Shown here: one piece after another, positions 57,254-64,000 of the stretch
Numbering within the stretch: the stretch's first letter is position 1
Layout: each line of letters starts with the position of its first letter
Source of the DNA: Candidatus Lernaella stagnicola
Lineage (GTDB): Bacteria > Lernaellota > Lernaellaia > Lernaellales > Lernaellaceae
Direction: 5' to 3'
NCBI GenBank assembly: GCA_030765525.1
Contig: JAVCCK010000034.1
Span: forward strand, 150,126-214,125
Length of the DNA stretch: 64,000 nt
Notes under the pieces: generated by a model
The model's input: the letters and a program-made list of their open reading frames with translations, nothing else
Told to the model about the DNA's origin: nothing
Databases searched by the model: none
Program-made: the position numbers and the translations under genes

Positions 57254-58423
57254 ATGGCTGCTAACGTGGCGATTCGCCGCTGTGCGGATTACGACCGGGA
57301 CAACGTTCACCGGGCGGTGGGAGAAGCCATCGCCGCAGTCGTCGATTTACCGACGCTGGTGCGCGACAAGCGCGTGTTCATTAAAGTGAATTTCCTTTCC
57401 GACGCTCCGCCCGAGAGCGCCGTGTGCACGCATCCGGAAATCGCCCGTGCGCTGATTCGTTGGTGCCTTGAAGCTGGCGCGGCCGAAGTTGCGGTCGGCG
57501 ACATGCCGGGCATGCACTTGACCGACCGCCCGGAACTCCCTTTCGAACGAAGCGGGCTGGCGCCGGTTTGCCGCGAGGAAGGAGCGCGCGTCGCACCGCT
57601 CAGCGGCCGGGGATACCGCGAAGTGGAAGTGCCCGGCGCGCGGCGTCTGCACCATTTGATGTTTGCGTGTGAGTTGCTCGACGCGGACGTGGTCATCAAC
57701 GCACCGAAACTTAAATCACACATCCAAGCACTCTACACCGGCGCGATAAAAAACTGGTTCGGCGCCATCGCCAATCGCGACCGGAAGCGAAGCCACCACT
57801 TCACCGAATTGGAACCCTTTTCGGAATGCGTGGTCGATATATTCCGGGTGCGGCCGCCGGATCTCACGGTCATGGACGGTGTGATCGGCATGGAAGGGAG
57901 CGGTCCGCAGGAAGGCGACCCGCGTCAGCTCGGATTGGTGCTGGCTTCGACCGACGCGGTCGCGCTGGACACGGTGTCGATGGAGTGTGTCGATTATTCG
58001 CGCATGAAAGTGCCGCAAGTGCGCATCGCCGCCGAAGAGGGGCTGGGCGAAGCCGATTTGTCGAAAATTACGATTGACGGTCCCCCGTTCGACGAAGTGC
58101 GCCAACGCTTCGCGACGCCTCCTACTGCGTTCGTGACGATGCCGAAATTCATGACTAAGCTGGCGTTTCGCTTTTGGCGTATTCGTCCGGAAATCCTGGC
58201 CGACAAGTGCCAGGTCTGCGGAGCGTGCGAACGCATGTGCCCCGTCGGAGCCATCAGCATGACGCCGGAGTGCGCCGTGATCGACTACACCAACTGCATC
58301 GAGTGCTTTTGCTGCCACGAATCCTGCCCGCATCGCGCCATCGGCGAGGATATGACCCTTCTTTATCGACTTCATCGCTACATCGCCGAACGAAAACAGC
58401 GCCGCACCGCGATCCAAAAATAA
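57254..58423 (+). CDS. DUF362 protein with two 4Fe-4S clusters
   Basis: 389 residues. The N-terminal 300 residues match DUF362 (IKVNFLSDAPPESAVCTHPEI; VINAPKLKSHIQALYTGAIKN; VMDGVIGMEGSGPQEGDPR), a domain found in iron-sulfur proteins of unclear function. The C-terminus is a bacterial ferredoxin domain with CQVCGACERMCP and CIECFCCHESCP, giving two CxxCxxCxxxCP cluster sites. It is cytoplasmic (no signal) and should carry electrons. Single gene, 42 bases after the lipoprotein. Confidence 0.8.
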   Translation: MAANVAIRRCADYDRDNVHRAVGEAIAAVVDLPTLVRDKRVFIKVNFLSDAPPESAVCTHPEIARALIRWCLEAGAAEVAVGDMPGMHLTDRPELPFERSGLAPVCREEGARVAPLSGRGYREVEVPGARRLHHLMFACELLDADVVINAPKLKSHIQALYTGAIKNWFGAIANRDRKRSHHFTELEPFSECVVDIFRVRPPDLTVMDGVIGMEGSGPQEGDPRQLGLVLASTDAVALDTVSMECVDYSRMKVPQVRIAAEEGLGEADLSKITIDGPPFDEVRQRFATPPTAFVTMPKFMTKLAFRFWRIRPEILADKCQVCGACERMCPVGAISMTPECAVIDYTNCIECFCCHESCPHRAIGEDMTLLYRLHRYIAERKQRRTAIQK

Positions 58424-58707
58424 GGTGAGGCGGCCGCGAGGGCCGCCCCGGAGGATGAGGAGGTTGTTTGAGTGTGGCATCGCACGTTGTGGCAGTACGT
58501 GCATAAAATTGGTCGCGACTCGGCGTCGTTACTTACAGGCCGGCCATAAAAAAAAGGGGCAACTCAATGGTCGCCCGAGAGGTAAGGAGGATGGTTCGTC
58601 AGATCCTTGCAGGACCTAAGGCGAGGAATCGGAAACAATTCCTTCAAGCCTTCAAATTGGTTGTCGTTGGCCGGGGCGATAACTTACAGTCGCAGGACCC
58701 TGCGCGT
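58424..58707. other. Spacer between the DUF362 gene and the his promoter
   Basis: No convincing protein gene. A frame covering 58567-58872 overlaps the promoter and attenuator and has a GGAGG directly against its second ATG, so I do not call it. The spacer begins with a GC hairpin and contains an A-run (about 58549-58556) after a GGCCGGCC palindrome. It also holds two copies of ACTTACAG (about 58530 and 58682). Confidence 0.45.
58429..58447 (+). terminator. GC hairpin after the DUF362 gene (weak terminator)
   Basis: GGCGGCC (58429-58435) pairs with GGCCGCC (58441-58447) around GCGAG. There is no T-tract, so termination may need Rho. Confidence 0.4.
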
Positions 58708-58736
58708 TTGACATCAGCTTTGCCGCGGCCTATTTT
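58708..58736 (+). promoter_or_regulatory. sigma70-like promoter of the his operon
   Basis: Perfect TTGACA (58708-58713), a 17-base spacer and TATTTT (58731-58736). Transcription would start near 58743, placing the leader peptide gene at the very 5' end of the transcript. Confidence 0.65.
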
Positions 58737-58759
58737 TAGCGGCTATGAGAGAGAGTTTG

Positions 58760-58819
58760 ATGATTCGCGGTCGGCATCATCGCTTCCCGGCGACACCGGG
58801 GGGCCGGGTGATGGTTTAG
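58760..58819 (+). CDS. Candidate his leader peptide (19 codons, two adjacent His)
   Basis: An ATG at 58760, preceded by a GAGAGAGAG ribosome-binding site, opens a 19-codon frame ending at TAG 58817-58819. The peptide reads MIRGRHHRFPATPGGRVMV. The two His codons (CAT CAT, 58775-58780) lie inside the first strand of the attenuator, where a stalled ribosome would decide the fold. The classical hisL of enterics has seven His in a row, so two is modest; the match of position, promoter and alternative stems is the main evidence. No function other than regulation is expected. Confidence 0.65.
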   Translation: MIRGRHHRFPATPGGRVMV

Positions 58820-58862
58820 GTATTCAACGAAGCACCATCCGCGCCGGCCCCGGGGCCGGCGC
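58775..58862 (+). promoter_or_regulatory. Histidine-operon transcription attenuator
   Basis: Four alternating strands can be drawn. Strand 1 (58775-58790, containing both His codons) pairs with 58804-58813 (CATCA and CCCGG with CCGGG and TGATG). Strand 2 pairs with strand 3 through GGGGCCGG (58800-58807) with CCGGCCCC (58844-58851) and GATGGT (58810-58815) with ACCATC (58834-58839), forming an antiterminator. Strand 3 pairs with strand 4 as a perfect 22-nt palindrome (58841-58862), the terminator, followed by a T-poor TTGCGTTT. When charged tRNA-His is scarce, stalling on strand 1 would free 2:3 and allow hisG transcription. The weak T-tract is the main doubt. Confidence 0.65.
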
Positions 58863-58886
58863 TTGCGTTTAAAGAAAGGACCGCCC

Positions 58887-59768
58887 ATGAGTCCGCACCG
58901 AAACGGCGACCAACTTCGACTGGCTTTGCCTAAGGGGCACATGCAGAAAAGCGTGTTGCAGCTTATAGCCGATGCCGGCATTCGTTTAGACGGTAGCGAG
59001 CGCGATTACCGGCCGCGGATCTCTCTGGCGAACACCAACGTCAAGCTGCTCAAACCGCAAAACATCGTCGAGATGCTGCAAGTCGGTTCGCGGGACATCG
59101 GTTTTGCCGGGCGCGATTGGGTTGTTGAACTCGAATTGGATGAAGAACTCGAGGAACTGCTCGACACCGGGCTCGACCCCGTGCGCTTGGTGGCCGCCGC
59201 GCCGATCTCGTTGCTGCAAGACGGTAAGCTGCCGCGCCAAAAGTTCGTTGTCGCTTCCGAATACGAGCGTATCAGCCGGGATTGGATCGCCGCGCAAGGA
59301 CTCGACGCCACGCTGGTCCGCTCCTTCGGCGCGACCGAAGTGTTCCCTCCAGAGGACGCCGATATCATCGTGGACAACACCGCAACCGGCAGCACCTTGC
59401 GGCAGAATCAACTGGCGATCGTCGACGAACTGCTCCTATCCTCAACGCGGCTATACGCCAACCGCGACGCGCGGGACAACCCCATGTTACGCGGCCGCAT
59501 CGACGATCTCGTGTTGTTGCTTCGTAGCGTGCTGGATGCGCGCCAACGGGTGATGCTCGAACTCAACTGCCCACAAGACAAAATCGAAGAAGTGATCGCC
59601 CTGCTGCCGGCCATGCGCCGGCCCACCGTAGCCCCGCTTTACGGCGAGGACGGCTTCGCGGTCAAAGCGGCGGTCCCGCGGGCCATGCTGCCCGAACTCA
59701 TCCCTCAACTGCGGGCCCACGGCGGTACGGACATCGTCGTGACGGCTCTCGATCACCTGGTAACGTGA
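58887..59768 (+). CDS. hisG: ATP phosphoribosyltransferase (long form)
   Basis: First step of histidine synthesis: ATP plus PRPP gives phosphoribosyl-ATP. 293 residues from the ATG at 58887 (AAAGGA upstream). LRLALPKGHMQKSVLQL opens the catalytic domain, and DIIVDNTATGSTLRQNQL is the PRPP-binding loop. The length and the tail (KAAVPRAMLPELIPQLRAHGGTDIVVTALDHLV) show the C-terminal ACT-like regulatory domain of the long, histidine-inhibited form. No hisZ is needed. Confidence 0.94.
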   Translation: MSPHRNGDQLRLALPKGHMQKSVLQLIADAGIRLDGSERDYRPRISLANTNVKLLKPQNIVEMLQVGSRDIGFAGRDWVVELELDEELEELLDTGLDPVRLVAAAPISLLQDGKLPRQKFVVASEYERISRDWIAAQGLDATLVRSFGATEVFPPEDADIIVDNTATGSTLRQNQLAIVDELLLSSTRLYANRDARDNPMLRGRIDDLVLLLRSVLDARQRVMLELNCPQDKIEEVIALLPAMRRPTVAPLYGEDGFAVKAAVPRAMLPELIPQLRAHGGTDIVVTALDHLVT

Positions 59769-59776
59769 GGCGGCCG

Positions 59777-61492
59777 ATGAGCAAAGCGCGACCACAGCCC
59801 TGCTTGCATTTGGATGGCCTCAAAGCCTATCGCCCGCCGCGTGCGAAGGCGCCCACCGATTTGCGGCTCGATGCCAATGAAGGACCGCCGCCGCCTCCGG
59901 AGTTGTTGGCGTTGCTGCGAGAGGTCGAAGCGGCCGACGTGCACCGGTACCGCTCGTCTGCGCCGCTGGAAAAAGTGCTGGCCGACCGCGTCGGTCTCGA
60001 TCCCGCACAGGTGATGATCGGCGCCGGAGCCGACGAAGTCATCGACCGTCTGTGTCGCGTGTACGTGCAGCCCGACCGCGAAGTGATCGTGCCCACGCCG
60101 ACTTTCGAGATGATCTGCCATTTGGCCCGGGTATCCGGGGGCCGCCTCAAGCGCGTGGCCTGGACCGGCGAGGATTTTCCGGTCGACGATGTCTGCGCCG
60201 CCGTGACGCCGGAGACGGGGTTGATCGTCGTGATTAGTCCGAACAACCCGACGGGCTTGGCGGTTCGACCGGCGGAACTTGTCGCCGTGGCAGAAGCGGC
60301 ACCGCACGCCGTGGTCCTGGTGGACTTGGCCTACGCGGCCTATGCCGACGAAGATTTGCTCGGCACCGTGCTGCGCCTGCCCAACGCTGTGGCCGTCAAT
60401 ACGCTCAGCAAGACGGAAGGACTGGCCGGGCTGCGGCTTGGCTACGCGATTTCCTCGCCCGAAATGCTGCAACCCATGCGCCTGGCGGGCGGGCCGTTCC
60501 CCGTTTCGAACTTGTCGAGAGCCGTGGCGGAACGCTGGCTGGTCGCGGGCCGCTCGCACATCCAATGGATCGTCGCGCGGGTGCGTAGCGAACGCGAAAC
60601 GCTGCAACAACTTCTGGCCTATTACGGCGCCGTGTCGCTGCCCAGCCAGGCGAACTTCGTGTTCGCGCGCTTTACTGACAACCTGTGGGTGCGTGACGCG
60701 ATGGCCGGTTTCGGCATCGCCGTGCGTCTCGTGCCGGCCACCGATGGCTTCGCCGAAGGGATTCGCATCAGTTGCCCCGCCGACGCCGCCGGTTTCGCGC
60801 GACTGTGCGCAGCCCTGGCGACGGTGCTTTCACCCGAAGCATTGCTTTTTGACATGGACGGCGTGTTAGCCGACGTGTCGCGGTCATACCGGCGCGCGAT
60901 CGTGGAGACCGCCGCCACGTTCGGCGTACAAATCGGGGCCGAGGACGTCGCCGCCGCGAAAGCAGCGGGCGGGGCCAACGACGATTGGGAATTGACGCGC
61001 CGCTTGTTGGCCGAGCGAGGCGTCGAGGTTGATCTGCCGGCGGTGAAAGAATGTTTCAAGCGCTTGTACCAAGGGGACGCCGCCAAGCCCGGCTTGTGCG
61101 CGGAGGAATCGTTGCTGCCCGAGCGCGCCCTCCTGGAACGCTTCGCCGAACGGTTGCCGCTGGCGATCGTGACCGGTCGGCCCCGTGAGGATGCGGAGCG
61201 CTTTCTCGCCGAGCATGACGTGGCCGACCTCTTTGCCGCCGTCGTGTGTCGAGAGGACGGGCCGCTGAAGCCGAATCCGGCGCCGTTGCGCGTGGCGCTC
61301 GAGAAGCTCGGCGTCGATCGCGCCTGGTTTATCGGCGATACGACCGATGACATTAGCGCCGCGCGTCACGCGGGCGCCCTGCCGCTAGGCGTGCAAAACA
61401 ACGTCGATACTGCGGCCGAAACCGCGATGTACGAAGCCGGCGCTGCGCGAGTGCTGACCAACCTTCGTCAGTTGGAGGACCTGTTGCCATGA
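59777..61492 (+). CDS. hisC: Histidinol-phosphate aminotransferase fused to a HAD-family phosphatase
   Basis: 571 residues from the ATG at 59777 (GTGAGG upstream; an in-frame GTG at 59765 is possible). Residues 1-350 are HisC: RLDANEGPPPPPELL, ISPNNPTGL, and the PLP lysine K212 in TLSKTEGLAGLRLGYAI. Residues 355-571 are a HAD phosphatase with DMDGVLADV (nucleophile D359, acid/base D361), IVTGRPREDAERF, GPLKPNPAPL and GDTTDDISAARHAG. No separate histidinol-phosphatase is visible in the operon, so the fused domain is a plausible HolPase, joining two consecutive steps. HisC-linked HAD domains are known in a few lineages. Confidence 0.88.
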   Translation: MSKARPQPCLHLDGLKAYRPPRAKAPTDLRLDANEGPPPPPELLALLREVEAADVHRYRSSAPLEKVLADRVGLDPAQVMIGAGADEVIDRLCRVYVQPDREVIVPTPTFEMICHLARVSGGRLKRVAWTGEDFPVDDVCAAVTPETGLIVVISPNNPTGLAVRPAELVAVAEAAPHAVVLVDLAYAAYADEDLLGTVLRLPNAVAVNTLSKTEGLAGLRLGYAISSPEMLQPMRLAGGPFPVSNLSRAVAERWLVAGRSHIQWIVARVRSERETLQQLLAYYGAVSLPSQANFVFARFTDNLWVRDAMAGFGIAVRLVPATDGFAEGIRISCPADAAGFARLCAALATVLSPEALLFDMDGVLADVSRSYRRAIVETAATFGVQIGAEDVAAAKAAGGANDDWELTRRLLAERGVEVDLPAVKECFKRLYQGDAAKPGLCAEESLLPERALLERFAERLPLAIVTGRPREDAERFLAEHDVADLFAAVVCREDGPLKPNPAPLRVALEKLGVDRAWFIGDTTDDISAARHAGALPLGVQNNVDTAAETAMYEAGAARVLTNLRQLEDLLP

Positions 61493-62100
61493 ATGCACGC
61501 GAAGCCGTAATCGAACGCCGTACGAAGGAAACCGATATCCGCTGTTATCTCGTTGTCGACGGCGTCGGGGTGGCGCAAATCGACACGGGTCTCGGCTTTC
61601 TCGATCACCTGCTCACCGCGCTTACCCGCTTTGCTCGTTTCGATCTCGAATTGCGATGCCGCGGCGACCTGCATATCGACGACCACCACACGTCCGAGGA
61701 TTGCGCGTTGGCCCTGGGTGCCGCATTGGACAAAGCGCTCGGGGAGCGGGCGGGCATTGCGCGTTTCGGCCACGCCTATGCGCCACTGGACGAGGCGCTG
61801 GCACGCGCCGTTGTTGATTTCTCCGGGCGGCCGTTTGCGGTTATCGACATGGGGCTGAAGCGCGACACGCTGGGGCGGCTCGACGAACAAGGCGCCGGGC
61901 AAATGGCTACCGAGAACGTGCCGCACGTGCTGCATTCGCTGGCGACCGCGGCGCGGTTGACCTTGCACGTGGACGTGTTGCGGGGGGACAACGACCACCA
62001 CCGGGCCGAGGCCGCGTTCAAGGCCGTCGGGCTGGCCATTCGCCAAGCGATGGCGTTGGACGGCGAAGACATTCCCAGCACCAAGGGAGTGCTCGTATGA
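61489..62100 (+). CDS. hisB: Imidazoleglycerol-phosphate dehydratase
   Basis: Converts IGP to imidazole-acetol phosphate. 203 residues, dehydratase only (no HolPase domain). The manganese-binding histidine motifs are visible: FLDHLLTALTRF, DDHHTSEDCALALG and LRGDNDHHRAEAAFKAVG. It overlaps hisC and hisH by four bases each. Confidence 0.95.
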   Translation: MNAREAVIERRTKETDIRCYLVVDGVGVAQIDTGLGFLDHLLTALTRFARFDLELRCRGDLHIDDHHTSEDCALALGAALDKALGERAGIARFGHAYAPLDEALARAVVDFSGRPFAVIDMGLKRDTLGRLDEQGAGQMATENVPHVLHSLATAARLTLHVDVLRGDNDHHRAEAAFKAVGLAIRQAMALDGEDIPSTKGVLV

Positions 62101-62723
62101 CGAAACCGAATGTGTTGGTTGTGCGTACGGGCGTGGCGAACCTGGCCTCGGTGCTGGCGGGTTTGGAGCGCGTCGGGGTAACGGCGCAAATCAGCAACGA
62201 CCCGCGCGAGATCGAGTCCGCCGAACGCGTATTGCTGCCCGGCGTCGGCGCGTTCGGTGCGGGGATGCTGCAACTTCGCGCCGACCGGCTGGTCGAGCCG
62301 TTACGACGACGGATCGCGGGGAACCGCGCGACCTTAGCGATTTGCCTGGGTATGCAATTGCTTTGCGCCGCCAGCGAAGAGCATCCGGGCATGGAAGGGC
62401 TCGGCGTGGTCCGGGAACACGTCACTCGTTTCGCTCACAACCTGCGTGTACCGCAATTGGGATGGAATGAAATCGAGCCCGACAAAAAGTGCCGTATGCT
62501 GGAAAGCGGTTACGTCTATTTTGCCAACTCCTACCGCTTGACCGAGCGGCCTCCGGGATGGGCCGTCGCGGTTGCGGATTACGGCGGGTCATTTGTGGCG
62601 GGGATGGAGCGTGGCAAGGTTCTGGCCTGTCAGTTCCACCCCGAACTGTCCAGCGCCTTTGGACTCGCGTTGCTCCGGCGTTGGCTGGCGACCGAAGAAG
62701 GGGACGGCGATGCTGGCGTGTAG
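62097..62723 (+). CDS. hisH: Imidazole glycerol phosphate synthase, glutaminase subunit
   Basis: Supplies ammonia to HisF. 208 residues of the class-I glutaminase fold. The catalytic Cys lies in [16 protein letters not shown], the oxyanion/ammonia tunnel side in LLPGVGAFG, and the His-Glu pair in QFHPELSS. It overlaps hisB by four bases and hisF by 14 bases. Confidence 0.94.
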   Translation: MTKPNVLVVRTGVANLASVLAGLERVGVTAQISNDPREIESAERVLLPGVGAFGAGMLQLRADRLVEPLRRRIAGNRATLAICLGMQLLCAASEEHPGMEGLGVVREHVTRFAHNLRVPQLGWNEIEPDKKCRMLESGYVYFANSYRLTERPPGWAVAVADYGGSFVAGMERGKVLACQFHPELSSAFGLALLRRWLATEEGDGDAGV

Positions 62724-63465
62724 GATCATCCCCTGTCTCGACGTGCGCGACGGCCGCGTTGTCAAAGGAATTCGCTTTCAAGACTTGCGTGACGCCGGTT
62801 CGCCGTCTGAACGCGCACGGGTGTACGAACAGCAGGGTGCCGACGAACTCGTTTTGCTCGACGTTTCCGCGACGCCGGAGGGCCGCAACACCGCCGTGGA
62901 TACCGTGCGTCGCGTGCGGCAACAGATCGCCATCCCGCTGACCGTCGGCGGCGGCGTGCGCGGCATTGCCGATGCCGAGCGCCTGCTTGAAGCCGGGGCC
63001 GACAAAGTGGGCGTCAATACCGCCGCGGTGGAGAACCCGCAATTGCTCACCGAACTGTCCGCCCGTTTCGGCAGGCAGTGCACGATTTTGGCCGTGGACG
63101 CCAAGCTCGTTGCGGCGGGGCGATGGCAGGTGGTCACCCAATCGGGGCGGCATGACACCGGCCTCGACGTCGTGGATTGGGCGCGTCAGGCCTGTGATCT
63201 GGGAGCGGGCGAAATTCTGCTGACCAGTTGGGACCGGGACGGCACGGGCAAGGGTTACGATTTGGATTTGCTCACCGCGGTTTCCAAGGCCGTCTTGGTG
63301 CCGATCATCGCTTCGGGCGGCGGCCGCACCCTGGAACAACTGCTCGCCGGTTTCAGCGCCGGAGCCGATGCGGTTCTCGCCGCGTCCATTTTCCATTACG
63401 GCGAGCGCACGGTCGGCGAAATCAAAGACTACCTGGCCGCGCAGGGTGTGGAGGTCCGGCCATGA
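62710..63465 (+). CDS. hisF: Imidazole glycerol phosphate synthase, cyclase subunit
   Basis: Makes IGP and AICAR from PRFAR and ammonia. 251 residues from the ATG at 62710; the frame is open further upstream inside hisH, but this start matches the family ([20 protein letters not shown]). The catalytic aspartates are D11 in CLDVRDG and about D131 in [13 protein letters not shown] and [10 protein letters not shown] are the phosphate loops. The start lies inside hisH, so translation is coupled. hisF precedes hisA here; the common order is hisH-hisA-hisF. Confidence 0.95.
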   Translation: MLACRIIPCLDVRDGRVVKGIRFQDLRDAGSPSERARVYEQQGADELVLLDVSATPEGRNTAVDTVRRVRQQIAIPLTVGGGVRGIADAERLLEAGADKVGVNTAAVENPQLLTELSARFGRQCTILAVDAKLVAAGRWQVVTQSGRHDTGLDVVDWARQACDLGAGEILLTSWDRDGTGKGYDLDLLTAVSKAVLVPIIASGGGRTLEQLLAGFSAGADAVLAASIFHYGERTVGEIKDYLAAQGVEVRP

Positions 63466-64000
63466 TTGTCCCCTCGATCGATTTGATGAACGGACAAGCC
63501 GTGCAATTGATCGGCGGGCGCGAGAAGGCGTTGGACGCCGGCGATCCGCTGCCGCTGGCCGAAAAGTTCCGCCTGGCCGGCGAAGTCGCGGTTATCGATC
63601 TCGACGCCGCTATCGGGCAGGGCGAAAATACCGAGGCGATCGAAACGCTCCTGCGCCATGCTCCGTGCCGTGTGGGCGGCGGTATCCGCGATTTGGCGAC
63701 CGCCCGCCGGTGGCTCAACGCCGGGGCCGCCAAAATCATTCTGGGCACCGCGGCGCAACCGGAACTGCTTGGCAAGCTGCCGCGCGAACGCGTTATTGCC
63801 GCGTTGGACGCCATCCACGACGAAGTTGTGATTGAGGGATGGCGCACCAAAACCGGCGCGCGCGTGGAAGATCGCCTGCACGAACTGCGCGATTACGTCG
63901 GCGGATTTCTCGTCACGTTTGTGGAGCGGGAAGGGCGCATGGGCGGCATCGACATCGAGCGCGTCAAAGCTCTCCTAGCGCAGGTCGGCGACGCTCGGCT
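63462..64000 (+). CDS. hisA: HisA-like isomerase (divergent), cut by the window end
   Basis: Starts at the ATG at 63462, overlapping the hisF stop; 179 residues are visible before the edge. The N-terminus [19 protein letters not shown], the phosphate loop CRVGGGIRD and [14 protein letters not shown] fit a HisA TIM barrel. Catalytic aspartates would be D7 and about D116 (AALDA). From about 120 on ([28 protein letters not shown]) it departs from standard bacterial HisA and recalls a divergent, eukaryote-like branch. A C-terminal fusion (for example to HisI) could lie outside the window. hisD and hisIE are also not in view. Confidence 0.8.
   Translation, partial: MIVPSIDLMNGQAVQLIGGREKALDAGDPLPLAEKFRLAGEVAVIDLDAAIGQGENTEAIETLLRHAPCRVGGGIRDLATARRWLNAGAAKIILGTAAQPELLGKLPRERVIAALDAIHDEVVIEGWRTKTGARVEDRLHELRDYVGGFLVTFVEREGRMGGIDIERVKALLAQVGDAR

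Noticed and set aside
58567-58872. 101-codon frame before hisG
   Set aside because: Overlaps the promoter and attenuator, has no usable ribosome-binding site and no recognisable protein features.
58424-58886. T-box or metabolite riboswitch before hisG
   Set aside because: No T-box AGGGUGGNACCGCG-like core or known aptamer consensus is visible; the leader-peptide attenuator explains the structure better.

Overview
The window is GC-rich, densely coded DNA from a Gram-negative bacterium. The Gram-negative call rests on many lipobox lipoproteins, a likely outer-membrane porin, a CpoB/YbgF-like periplasmic TPR protein and a set of peptidoglycan hydrolases plus an L,D-transpeptidase. The block dprA-topA-trmFO-xerC-hslV-hslU is known from Firmicutes and delta-proteobacterial-type lineages. 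Together with the Asp-rich surface lipoproteins and the membrane-embedded spermidine-synthase-like proteins, it suggests an environmental lineage of the former Deltaproteobacteria/Myxococcota grade or a related uncultured phylum. The sequence alone does not fix the phylum. I see no rRNA, insertion sequence, prophage or CRISPR array; the one RNA gene is a tRNA-Val.

Layout. 1-2345: end of an unknown gene, then two envelope genes (TPR lipoprotein, LysM protein). 2585-12616: housekeeping run dprA, topA, trmFO, xerC, hslV, hslU, argF, maf and a YggS-type PLP protein, mostly with short gaps or start/stop overlaps. 12689-20643: a small unknown protein, a minus-strand TPR lipoprotein/purine nucleoside phosphorylase pair, two tandem paralogous membrane proteins with a spermidine-synthase-like domain, and minus-strand methylthioadenosine phosphorylase. 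20814-25627: an A+T-richer orphan TIR-like gene (probable defence protein), then a minus-strand operon with a MutL/GlmL-type ASKHA ATPase. 25628-26308: the longest gap, with an Asp-rich coding remnant and the fbp promoter. 26309-36934: fructose-1,6-bisphosphatase, a three-gene outer-membrane/surface operon closed by a strong terminator, and a third spermidine-synthase-like membrane protein. 36981-43512: tRNA-Val and four cell-wall enzymes (MltD-like, M23, MepA-like, YkuD). 43645-57211: secreted and lipoprotein genes of unknown role, a histidine phosphatase overlapping a fused HyuA-HyuB/5-oxoprolinase-like gene, an S24-type regulator next to an RND exporter, and two paralogous Asp-linker, 16-cysteine lipoproteins. 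57254-58423: a DUF362/ferredoxin protein. 58708-64000: a histidine operon (hisG, hisC fused to a HAD phosphatase, hisB, hisH, hisF, hisA) cut by the window edge.

Best new observations. The his operon is preceded by what reads as a complete transcription attenuator: a promoter, a 19-codon leader peptide with two adjacent His codons, and mutually exclusive antiterminator and terminator stems. The 27454-34602 operon encodes an exported protein joining a zinc-metalloprotease motif, a TolB-like propeller and a probable beta-barrel, next to a giant Cys-rich lipoprotein. The Asp-linker lipoproteins share all 16 cysteines and a Cys spacing motif with that giant lipoprotein. Other leads are the orphan TIR gene, the MutL-like operon without any visible mutase, and the tandem membrane spermidine-synthase-like pair.

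All functional calls come from reading motifs by eye. Promoters, hairpins and start codons are by inspection only.
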